Shown here in pieces: positions 18,065 to 25,714 of a stretch of 64,000 nt of DNA; position 1 is the first letter of the stretch; each line of letters opens with the position of its first letter. Made by a program: the position numbers and the translations under genes. Where the stretch lies: NCBI GenBank assembly GCA_025210475.1, contig JAOARW010000094.1, forward strand, positions 1 to 64,000, given 5' to 3'. The notes below the pieces were generated by a model. The model was not told where the DNA came from and made no database searches. It worked only from the letters and a program-made list of their open reading frames with translations. The DNA comes from Carboxylicivirga sp. (GTDB lineage Bacteria; Bacteroidota; Bacteroidia; Bacteroidales; Marinilabiliaceae).

Positions 18065-18448
18065 ACAAGAAACATACAATATTGTATTTGTCTTAGCCAT
18101 CATCCTATTATGAAATATTGATATAGCATACTTTCACACTATCACTCTCTGCATCAAGATATTAAAACTACTTTATTTCAGAATTTAAAGCCACCTAAAA
18201 CCATCTGAAATTTTGCTAATAAAAAAGTCCTCAAATTAAACGATTGATTTAAACGGAAATAGCAAAGCGATTGTTAGCATTGAAGCCTTTCTAAAACGGA
18301 TTGCGAATGATAGTGTTAAAATAAAAGAAAATACTGCTCCAGGTAATCATACTAAAGCCGTTTCGACTAATCAATAATAGAAATATCTTAATGATAGTAG
18401 AGATAAATCCTCTATCTTCAAGGCCTCAAACTAAACCACAATACATCG
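18065..18448. other. Intergenic region with a gene remnant
   Basis: 384 bp without an intact gene. It contains a 45-codon open stretch without a start codon (18243-18377, listed separately) and otherwise AT-rich sequence. Confidence 0.6.
18243..18377 (+). pseudogene. Start-less C-terminal gene remnant
   Basis: A frame open for 44 codons plus stop that reads like real protein (beginning IDLNGNSKAIVSIEAF and ending KAVSTNQ) but has no ATG, GTG or TTG and is closed by an in-frame TAA two codons upstream. The balanced, lysine-rich composition looks like the tail of a decayed gene. I do not recognise the family. It lies between the RDD gene and a small DUF3634-like gene. Chance open reading in AT-rich DNA is the alternative. 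Confidence 0.4.
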
Positions 18449-18730
18449 ATGAGTCACCTTTACTTTATTCTTAAGCGCTTCTTTATCGGATTATTTAACA
18501 GTCCTGTTTTTCTTATTCAGATAAAAGATGGCCTGGCAACACTAAACTCCGGTAAAGTTTCCAATAAGTTTATCAACGACTGCCAGGATGTTGTGCGTAT
18601 GGAAAAAGTTCATTCTGGTTTTCTATGGGCCGAAACCGGTCAATATGGAAAGCCGGTTATAAAAGCCTCGAATGAAATTTCACCCATTGGTCTGCAAAAA
18701 ATTCGAAATCTGTGGAGCTTTTATTCGTAA
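18449..18730 (+). CDS. Small DUF3634-like protein
   Basis: A 93-residue protein. The N-terminus is hydrophobic (YFILKRFFIGLF), followed by VFLIQIKDGLATLNSGKVSNKFINDC, then a short beta region and EISPIGLQKIRNLWSFY at the end. This order (hydrophobic start, 'gives rise to X gKv...FlnDC', final iRN.W..Y) resembles DUF3634 proteins known mainly from Proteobacteria. Function unknown. It stands alone, 83 bp before a small membrane-protein gene on the same strand. Confidence 0.6.
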   Translation: MSHLYFILKRFFIGLFNSPVFLIQIKDGLATLNSGKVSNKFINDCQDVVRMEKVHSGFLWAETGQYGKPVIKASNEISPIGLQKIRNLWSFYS

Positions 18731-18813
18731 GATGTTTTTTTCTTACATTTTCGTAATGGCAATTTAGAAAGGTAATGATACACTCCACTGATTTGTAATT
18801 CCAAAACACTACT

Positions 18814-19191
18814 ATGAAATACTATTTTGGAAGTTTCCTTGTTAATACCATTCCGGTCATTATTACCTATATCATGCTCTCCAACTGTCAAGGAGATAGT
18901 TGTATGGGTAAATATCTAATTTGGCTTACATTTCCTTTTTGGGCACTTATTTATGGTATATACCGATTCCTTGATTATCCATATGTAGACAAGCATTCCC
19001 TGTTGCGCAAGCTTATAATCTTCTTTCCTTCAATTGTTGCAACTATAATTATTTTGCTTATTGGAATTAGTGAACAAATTACTATTCAACAATTTTTTAA
19101 AGCATTTACAATATTTACCCTACCAGGTTTAGCATATAACATCTTTGTTAATCGACAATATAATAAACACTTAGACACCATGACGCATTAA
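18814..19191 (+). CDS. Small four-helix membrane protein, unknown
   Basis: A 125-residue protein with about four hydrophobic segments (residues 7-22, 33-50, 66-84, 91-110) and a polar tail. I do not recognise the family. An 11-bp perfect tandem repeat (ATGACGCATTA twice, 19180-19201) covers the last three codons and the stop, so the present C-terminus Met-Thr-His may have been shaped by a recent duplication. It may share transcription with the preceding small gene. Confidence 0.6.
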   Translation: MKYYFGSFLVNTIPVIITYIMLSNCQGDSCMGKYLIWLTFPFWALIYGIYRFLDYPYVDKHSLLRKLIIFFPSIVATIIILLIGISEQITIQQFFKAFTIFTLPGLAYNIFVNRQYNKHLDTMTH

Positions 19192-19201
19192 TGACGCATT
19201 A
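19180..19201 (+). repeat. 11-bp tandem duplication over a stop codon
   Basis: ATGACGCATTA occurs twice head-to-tail with no spacer. The first copy supplies the last codons and most of the stop codon of the small membrane-protein gene. Confidence 0.9.
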
Positions 19202-19216
19202 AATACAATGCTTAAA

Positions 19217-19248
19217 TTTGATTAACTTTTAAGTTAGATATAATCTTG
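19217..19248 (+). promoter_or_regulatory. Promoter of the HTH/NTF2-like gene
   Basis: TTTG (19217-19220), then 20 nt, then TAATCTTG (19241-19248), one mismatch from TAnnTTTG. It ends 20 nt before the ATG at 19269. Confidence 0.45.
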
Positions 19249-19268
19249 TCTCGGATTTTAAATGAATT

Positions 19269-20030
19269 ATGAAACAACCAGTTTTAGGCAAAAAGATTTC
19301 GGAATTAAGACTTGCAAAAGGTTTAACTCAAAGCGAGCTGGCTAAAAAATGTCAACTCAGCTTACGCACCATTCAACGAATTGAAGCGGCAGAAGTAATG
19401 CCAAGGAGTTATACTATCAAACTGATTTTTGAAAACCTCGATTATGAAATCTATAATTCATTTGGGAAACTCTCTTATAAGCTGGATAGCACAGCGTATA
19501 AAACTAAAATAAGGCTCGAGCAATTTTATCAATATGTATTAGATTTATTTAACTTAAAAACAAATGCAATGAAAAAGATAACCATACTATCAGTGTCTTG
19601 CATCTTTATAATCTGCTCTTTGCTAATGATTGGACCAGATACAAAAGCTCAAAACAAAGAAGACACCAGAACTCACCTAAACCAAAAAAATTCTGATATT
19701 GTCAGGTGGTTTAATTCAGGACAAATAGATTCCATCGCGAACATGTATTTGCACAATGCGTGCTTGATTCCTGATAATTATCGGGAAATACACCATCGCG
19801 AAAACATCCTTGCTTATTACCAATTCCTTTACGATACAGGCTTTCGCTTCTCACAAACCCAAACGAAGAAGCTAATAATTACCGATTCTATTGCCATTGA
19901 CCGAGGGATTTGGGTAGCTCAATCAGTTCTGCAGCTATCAGGTACATACCTTACCCAATGGCGCCTTTTTAATGGTAAATGGTACATTGAAAATGAAATG
20001 AGCAATGCGGATTTTATTGGCCAACAATAA
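19269..20030 (+). CDS. XRE-type HTH protein fused to an exported NTF2-like domain
   Basis: A 253-residue protein in two parts. Residues 7-62 are a Cro/C1 helix-turn-helix (ISELRLAKGLTQSELAKKCQ, then SLRTIQRIEA). After a linker, Met101 begins a hydrophobic stretch ending at DTKAQ near 128 that looks exactly like a signal peptide, followed by an NTF2/SnoaL-like domain (about 132-253, with GQIDSIANMY and WRLFNGKWYIENE). Read as one protein, it is a membrane-anchored regulator with DNA-binding in the cytosol and a sensor outside. An internal start at 19569 would instead give a 153-residue secreted protein. A promoter precedes the long form; convergent to it lies a nested inverted repeat. Confidence 0.8.
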   Translation: MKQPVLGKKISELRLAKGLTQSELAKKCQLSLRTIQRIEAAEVMPRSYTIKLIFENLDYEIYNSFGKLSYKLDSTAYKTKIRLEQFYQYVLDLFNLKTNAMKKITILSVSCIFIICSLLMIGPDTKAQNKEDTRTHLNQKNSDIVRWFNSGQIDSIANMYLHNACLIPDNYREIHHRENILAYYQFLYDTGFRFSQTQTKKLIITDSIAIDRGIWVAQSVLQLSGTYLTQWRLFNGKWYIENEMSNADFIGQQ

Positions 20031-20164
20031 TAAGCAGAGTTAAATTTCAAAACTCAGATATAAATACAAAGCTGATCGAACAGAAATAATTTTTATACGA
20101 ATGCCAAACACTCGGCATAAAATAATAATCGCGCAGTAGATCAGCTTTGCATTCTCTGCTTATT
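20029..20164. repeat. Nested inverted repeat between convergent genes
   Basis: Outer arms AATAAGCAGAG (20029-20039) / CTCTGCTTATT (20154-20164), inner arms CAAAGCTGATC (20067-20077) / GATCAGCTTTG (20139-20149), and a core ATGCC/GGCAT. The outer arm begins in the stop codon of the HTH gene. It could be a two-way terminator or a small foldback element. Confidence 0.65.
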
Positions 20165-20200
20165 AAACTAATAAACAGTTTTTTTTACTCTTAACTTCAT

Positions 20201-20959
20201 CTATTTCCACCAAATACGTTCTTCAATCTCTTTCGATTGCTGAATAAGTGGATTATTGTATGACTTAAAATCCTTTTCAAAACGTGGTGAATTGGTTTGA
20301 AAAACCAGAGGAATCAATATCCAGTTATTTGCTAAGGCATACGATTCCCAACCCTGATCTAAATATTGAGGATTAATCAAATAATAACCATTTTCATAAT
20401 AAGTGAAAAGTGTGCCTTTTGCCCCTGGCGGAATAAGTAATCCCCAGTTACAATCTTTTCTTTCTCCTTTATTGTATTCCTGCCAGCTTCCTATAAAAAC
20501 CAAGTTCTCGTCATCATAATACAACTCACTAAATACTTTGGTTTTCCCCTCTTCAAACTCATCGAATTTCACATAGAAATGCCCCTGAAATTTACCCACA
20601 TGGCTTTGTGTAGAATCTTCTTTAAAAAAATAGCTCCCCAATAGCATGCCTTTTGATATTTCAGGTGCTTCGCCGTAAGCTGTTGAATCCTTAAGCGTTT
20701 TTATTGAGTCGATAAATAACTCGCAATTAAAGTCACATATATTCCTGTTAACCTTCGACTTTCCAGCAATATGGTATTTGTAAGGATTAGTCAAATCTTT
20801 TACAACAGAAACAAAGCGCATTTCAATCCTCTGATTCCGGTTGCCGATCACACCCTGAAAACTCGTATCTAACCAAAGCTGTTTATAATTCTTATCGATA
20901 TCTTGCAGGGTTGTTTCATGATACAAATTCTCAAGCCATTCCTGACCATGAGAAACCAC
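20201..20959 (-). CDS. Unknown exported protein with disrupted signal-peptide start
   Basis: As it stands the only possible start is GTG at 20957-20959, giving 252 residues beginning VVSHGQEW. Upstream codons in this frame encode a hydrophobic run RLLILFLVV but lack a start. An ATG at 21000-20998 sits one base out of frame, in front of a run of four A's; one more A would give MKNRLLILFLVV..., a normal signal peptide, starting 14 bp after the stop of the upstream DUF3857 gene. So the gene probably carries a 1-bp deletion, or the assembly does. The mature protein is beta-rich with many aromatic residues; I do not recognise the family. It is the last gene of a three-gene unit with two DUF3857 proteins. 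Confidence 0.65.
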   Translation of the reverse strand: MVSHGQEWLENLYHETTLQDIDKNYKQLWLDTSFQGVIGNRNQRIEMRFVSVVKDLTNPYKYHIAGKSKVNRNICDFNCELFIDSIKTLKDSTAYGEAPEISKGMLLGSYFFKEDSTQSHVGKFQGHFYVKFDEFEEGKTKVFSELYYDDENLVFIGSWQEYNKGERKDCNWGLLIPPGAKGTLFTYYENGYYLINPQYLDQGWESYALANNWILIPLVFQTNSPRFEKDFKSYNNPLIQQSKEIEERIWWK

Positions 20960-21013
20960 ACAGTTGACGACTAAAAACAGTATAAGTAATCTGTTTTCAT
21001 GACTTAATGCTTT

Positions 21014-22975
21014 TTACAAACCAGCCAAATCTTCCTTTTTTGATAGTATAATCTTCGAGTTCACCTTGGAGGTAACCGCATTCATAAAATTCTTCAGCTC
21101 CTTATAATCCTGGGCTTCGTAACTCTGCTTCTTAAAATTGAATGCTGCGATAATTTGGATCATTTTATCATTAACCACTGCCTTGTAATTAAACGATACA
21201 TTATCGCTATTTATATTTTTAGCTCCTGGCAGTTCATCCACTTTGTATCCATCAGGAATCTGAATGGTAGCGATGTAGCGATTTCCGCGCCGGTAAACCA
21301 AATCAACCGGTAACTGTCGTTCCTCCTGCTTAAAAGGATTTTCCTGGGATGGCAGATTAACAAACGGCGAAATAATCAACTGATCGTCTATCTGATCAAA
21401 TTCGCTGGTAAACTCATAACTGTATTTAAAAGGTTTGGCCTTCTCGCTCATATTATCCACCATAATGTCTGATGCAATCTCCAATCCTTTTTTACTCAAC
21501 TGTTCTTTAAAATCATCCTGATCACGGTGATAATCAATTCGCTCCGATAAGGCCTTATAACCCGTACACTTGGTTTTACAAAGCCCTTCCAGCTCACCTT
21601 CGTCGGTGTTAATGTTCATTATCAGGTTGATTTCTTCCATCGAGATGGCACTATTGGATATGGAAACCCAGCTATCATTATCTTCATCCACAACAAACCC
21701 CTTACCATTGATACATTTTGAAGGAATGAGATTATTGGAGCACAAATCCATTGTTGCATCCACCAGGCGCTTTTTCCCATCCACTTCAACCAAGGCCAAC
21801 ACATAGTTAAATAACTGTGCATACGGAAAAGCATCGTTCACCTTTCCATTATTACGCGTGCTGATAATCACCGGTTCGGCTTCCAGATCAAGCGATCGTA
21901 AAATACCAATTGTAGCCAGGTTAATGTTACCAATGTTACCCGTTAACTTGCTATTAAACTCCTTAAATGTAATGCGGGCATATTTACCGTAATACTGATC
22001 CCATTTATAAGTCATTTTCATGTAGTCCAATACGGCATTTAAGCGTTCAGCTTCGGATTTCTCCTTTAGATAAGCCATATTTTTATCGCCCCACTTTTCA
22101 GCTTTTTTAATGTATTTACCAAACTCAGGAGAATCCAGCAGCTCTTTAGATAATGAGGACCACGAATCCATAATTTTTCGCTTATAGCCCGATGGCTCAT
22201 TAATTTCGGCCAGTTGAAAATCAATTTTCTTTACATAGTCATTACGCGATGAAATAAAATCCTCGTCTTTAAACGACGGTACATTTTTTAAGCCGAACTC
22301 ATAAACCATGTCGGTAAACTCTATGCCAATAAAGCTTCTTCCCAGTCCTTTTTTCTCATAGCTCTTGAAATGATCAACTTTTGTTGCTCCCTGCAAGCGG
22401 TAACGATAGGAATAAAAAGGAATCATTTGCACCTTGTACTCACTATATATTGTCGGAATATCAGTCTGAAATTCCCAATCCCGTAAAAAACTAAAATATG
22501 GTGAGTAAATAGTGTATTTTACATCAATAATGGAGCCTTCTTTTATTTTGGGCATAGCAAATTTCTTGCTGTACCAATATTCATTTATCTCTTCTTTATA
22601 TACACTTTCTGTTTTCAGGGGCGTTTTCTCCACCTTCCCTTCTTCAATATTAAAAGTAAATCCCTCAATGTCTTTCACCTCTTCTCTTTTGCCATTGCTA
22701 TGATAGAGTGGAATTTCAAAATTGCCCTGATCAAAAGCGGCTTCATCAAAGATTTTAATGCGTACATGACGGTCAAAGCGAAGAATAAATCCTCTATCAT
22801 CCTGGGCAAACCAGGTTTTACCTTTATCGAAAAGCACAACAGCCGGAGCATCTTTCTCAAAACTACACTCCTTTATTTCTAAATCAGTTGATTGCAAAGT
22901 GCCAAACTCAATTTCCTGGGCAAGTGCACTAAAACAACTAATAAACAATAGCAGACTTAATAAACGATATTTCAT
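21014..22975 (-). CDS. DUF3857 protein with degenerate transglutaminase fold
   Basis: A 653-residue exported protein (signal peptide ending FSALAQ). The N-terminal DUF3857 beta domain spans about 50-260, a transglutaminase-like domain about 270-410, and a C-terminal DUF2569/3858-like beta region follows. In the transglutaminase segment the usual Gly-Asp-Cys is replaced by T-G-N-I (345-348) and the usual Asn-His by Asn390-Tyr391; only Asp407 remains, so it should not be catalytic. It lies 12 bp downstream of a paralogue with an intact triad, and 14-55 bp before the gene at 20201. Probably periplasmic; role unknown. Confidence 0.85.
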   Translation of the reverse strand: MKYRLLSLLLFISCFSALAQEIEFGTLQSTDLEIKECSFEKDAPAVVLFDKGKTWFAQDDRGFILRFDRHVRIKIFDEAAFDQGNFEIPLYHSNGKREEVKDIEGFTFNIEEGKVEKTPLKTESVYKEEINEYWYSKKFAMPKIKEGSIIDVKYTIYSPYFSFLRDWEFQTDIPTIYSEYKVQMIPFYSYRYRLQGATKVDHFKSYEKKGLGRSFIGIEFTDMVYEFGLKNVPSFKDEDFISSRNDYVKKIDFQLAEINEPSGYKRKIMDSWSSLSKELLDSPEFGKYIKKAEKWGDKNMAYLKEKSEAERLNAVLDYMKMTYKWDQYYGKYARITFKEFNSKLTGNIGNINLATIGILRSLDLEAEPVIISTRNNGKVNDAFPYAQLFNYVLALVEVDGKKRLVDATMDLCSNNLIPSKCINGKGFVVDEDNDSWVSISNSAISMEEINLIMNINTDEGELEGLCKTKCTGYKALSERIDYHRDQDDFKEQLSKKGLEIASDIMVDNMSEKAKPFKYSYEFTSEFDQIDDQLIISPFVNLPSQENPFKQEERQLPVDLVYRRGNRYIATIQIPDGYKVDELPGAKNINSDNVSFNYKAVVNDKMIQIIAAFNFKKQSYEAQDYKELKNFMNAVTSKVNSKIILSKKEDLAGL

Positions 22976-22987
22976 AGTTTTAGGATT

Positions 22988-24841
22988 TTAGTGTTGATTC
23001 TGGTATTTAACAATTCCTTTTTGCGACTCCGCCTTGGAGCATTTGTCAATAAAATTATAAACCTTTTCGTAATCCTCAACAGGATAATGACCGGCTTCGA
23101 TAACAATGTGCCTGAATATTTTCAGATCATGCCCATCGATGCTTAACTCCTTTTTATAATAACCATACTCCGACTGCCACTCAAGTGTTTTCAAGCCGGA
23201 TACACTCTCGATTTTCTTTGGCAGATGATACACTATGGTATCTTTTACATTGATCGGATAATTAAACCTAAGTTCCTGGGTTCTTTTTTCAGGCTTATCA
23301 AGTTTTATGGAAACAGGACGAATTGGCTTTAACAACAAACGCGAACCAATTTTCTCAGCTGCCTGGTTCAAATTAGCATGCAGCTTCAGTTCCAGCCAGG
23401 CCGAGTCGCGATGACTGCGGTTGATCTCGTACTTAATAATATCGCAATGATTAAAAAGTTCAAGATCATCCAAGTAATCAATCTTTTCTCTTTCGGGTAA
23501 AGCATCGTCCAATCCTTTTAAATAGCCAAAGAGTGATCCTCGAACAATACCATTCGTGTGCATGTTTACACTACCATCATCAGCAACATTCACATGCGTA
23601 ACAAAATCGTTGAGTACCTGCTCTTTTTCTAAAGCCGGTGTTTTCGTCAAGCGACTTTTACTGCCATTAATTAGTAAAACCTGTCGATTTTGAGTAAAGG
23701 TTCCCAGATAATTAAATGGTGCCGTATTATCTGTACATTCCAGCCAGATTGTATCGTTGACTTGCGGCACACACAATATAATGTGATTAAATTGCTGCGA
23801 TGGATAATCGGTTCTAACCTTATCGGTATTAGCTCCGGCCTGCACCAGGGTATAAATTGATTCAACTCCCACCTCCTTTAACATGGCCTGAAGGTAATTG
23901 CACAAGCCTTTGCAATCGCCATATTTGGTGGAGCAAACATGCTGAGCCGATTCGGGCTGCAATCCGCCAATATCTAGCGCAACATTAATGTATCGGGTGT
24001 TGTCCTGCATATAGTGATACAATACTTTCGCTTTCTCAATATCATCAGAACAATCCTTGGTTAAAGCACGTATTTTTAGTTTTTCCTCTTCCGGCAAATC
24101 ATGCAGATTCGTCTTTAAATCATTAAGCCAAATACCAAAACTCTGCCAACTCTCATGACTACCTTTAATCCCGTATTTAAATTTCTCGGGTATTACGACC
24201 ACTTTGCTTTGCAACTCTCGTTTAGTTGGCCCATAGCTTTGTCGCTTTACGTAATCAGCACTTTTAGCTACCCAGGTATATTTATCACCACCATTAACTG
24301 CAGTTACTTTAGCTGAATCCACCCCTTGCTGATAAACCTTTACCTTTAAGTCCTCAGGTATTTCAACATTTAAAACGGATTCTATAACCGGAACTTTTTC
24401 AAACCAGCGAGGAATCCAGTATGCAACATATAAATATTCATTGACTTCTTCGGTATAGCTGTACTTAATAATGTAAGGGTAACGGTTATGTATTAACTTA
24501 AATGATAATACCATATCGTCACTATGAAACTGGCCACGGGAAAATGCATGAGAGCGAACAATGTCCTTTTTCTTTAACAAACGCACTTTATTGCCAAGCA
24601 AGTCATATATTCCCGCCTGCAATTCCTTGATGTTATTTCCCTTGTTAAATGGGATTTCAATCTCGGCAAAATCAGTTCCCTTAGCCGAATTTATTTGAAT
24701 TTCCATTTCGGTGGAATTCAACACACGGCCACCGGTATATTTTACAGTAGTAACACGTTTATTAATCTGACAGTCGAGTAATTGAGCATAGACTGAAACA
24801 TATGTTGCACAAAACAACAAAAGTATGAGGGGTAGGCGCAT
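22988..24841 (-). CDS. DUF3857/transglutaminase-like exported protein
   Basis: A 617-residue protein with signal peptide ending SVYAQ, a DUF3857 N-terminal domain (to about 240) and a transglutaminase-like domain with an intact Cys-His-Asp triad: C310 in KYGDCKGLC, H353 in FNHII, D371 in ECTDN. The fold could cleave or cross-link peptide bonds in the periplasm; no substrate is known for this family. It heads a three-gene minus-strand unit with 12-bp spacing to its catalytically degenerate paralogue, suggesting a working pair. The C-terminal part is beta-rich (about 420-600). Confidence 0.88.
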   Translation of the reverse strand: MRLPLILLLFCATYVSVYAQLLDCQINKRVTTVKYTGGRVLNSTEMEIQINSAKGTDFAEIEIPFNKGNNIKELQAGIYDLLGNKVRLLKKKDIVRSHAFSRGQFHSDDMVLSFKLIHNRYPYIIKYSYTEEVNEYLYVAYWIPRWFEKVPVIESVLNVEIPEDLKVKVYQQGVDSAKVTAVNGGDKYTWVAKSADYVKRQSYGPTKRELQSKVVVIPEKFKYGIKGSHESWQSFGIWLNDLKTNLHDLPEEEKLKIRALTKDCSDDIEKAKVLYHYMQDNTRYINVALDIGGLQPESAQHVCSTKYGDCKGLCNYLQAMLKEVGVESIYTLVQAGANTDKVRTDYPSQQFNHIILCVPQVNDTIWLECTDNTAPFNYLGTFTQNRQVLLINGSKSRLTKTPALEKEQVLNDFVTHVNVADDGSVNMHTNGIVRGSLFGYLKGLDDALPEREKIDYLDDLELFNHCDIIKYEINRSHRDSAWLELKLHANLNQAAEKIGSRLLLKPIRPVSIKLDKPEKRTQELRFNYPINVKDTIVYHLPKKIESVSGLKTLEWQSEYGYYKKELSIDGHDLKIFRHIVIEAGHYPVEDYEKVYNFIDKCSKAESQKGIVKYQNQH

Positions 24842-24968
24842 TAACTTTTTTGCATGAAGATAGTGTTTTTGTTAAACACATGCCAACTTTTGAATCAATT
24901 GTAAATACTATTTTGCAAAAAAGCGTTTCAATCACCCTCAGGTTTTCTTTATCACTTTTTCTAAGATT

Positions 24969-25658
24969 TTAACGATGCGTTATATCTCCGGCTCCCGATT
25001 CGTTAAGATTCTTATGCTCCGGATTACCATAATACACAATATCACTGCCTCCACTGGCATTGGCCGTAATTTCATTATCGGCCCACACAATGGCATCCGA
25101 ACCACCCGACGACGTTACTTTTACTGATTTTGCTTTCAACTCGCGGGCATTTAAATCAGAACCGCCGCTTGATGTAGCAAATAACCTATCAGCTGTACCT
25201 TTAATCTTAATATCCGAACCACCAGAAGTACTAATCTTTAGTTCTTCACACCGTACTTCAATGTATATATCTGCACCGCCACTGGAACTAATCTTCATGA
25301 TAAGCTCATTCACCATGTTCTGTCCATAAACATCGGCACCTCCACTCGACATTAAGTTTTTTAAATGAGGACTAGAAACATATACCTTGGGCACATTGCG
25401 ATCATTCCATTTCCAGCTATTACTGCCGCGCATATAAACTTTTAAAGTATTCCCCTCAACTTCGGTCTTTAAGCGGTGTAAATCATCCTTTTTACAAACC
25501 ACCTCCACTTTTGTTTCTGTCGACTGTGTATAATATAAATCAATGCCCGATGAAACACTTATCGCTGTAAAATTATCTGTTTCTCGTAATTCTTTTTCCT
25601 GCGCGATTGCGATACCTGTAAGAAAAACGGCCAGAAAAATTGTAGTAAATCTTCTCAT
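24969..25658 (-). CDS. Head-GIN domain (DUF2807) exported beta-solenoid protein
   Basis: A 229-residue protein with signal peptide ending near AIAQ and a DUF2807 'auto-transporter adhesin head GIN' domain. Seven copies of an SSGG[AS]D-type turn occur about every 18-22 residues (SSGGADVYG, SSGGADIYI, TSGGSDIKI, SSGGSDLNA, SSGGSDAIV, ASGGSDIVY, ESGAGDITH), which is the signature of a right-handed beta-solenoid. The family is very common in Bacteroidota and sits in the periplasm or on the surface; function unknown. It is 127 bp downstream of the DUF3857 gene start (same strand) and 56 bp from the symporter gene. Confidence 0.88.
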   Translation of the reverse strand: MRRFTTIFLAVFLTGIAIAQEKELRETDNFTAISVSSGIDLYYTQSTETKVEVVCKKDDLHRLKTEVEGNTLKVYMRGSNSWKWNDRNVPKVYVSSPHLKNLMSSGGADVYGQNMVNELIMKISSSGGADIYIEVRCEELKISTSGGSDIKIKGTADRLFATSSGGSDLNARELKAKSVKVTSSGGSDAIVWADNEITANASGGSDIVYYGNPEHKNLNESGAGDITHR

Positions 25659-25714
25659 AAGTTTAAGTTTTTATGTTTGTAGGACGCTTCCTCCTCTTCA
25701 ATAGTTACAGATAT

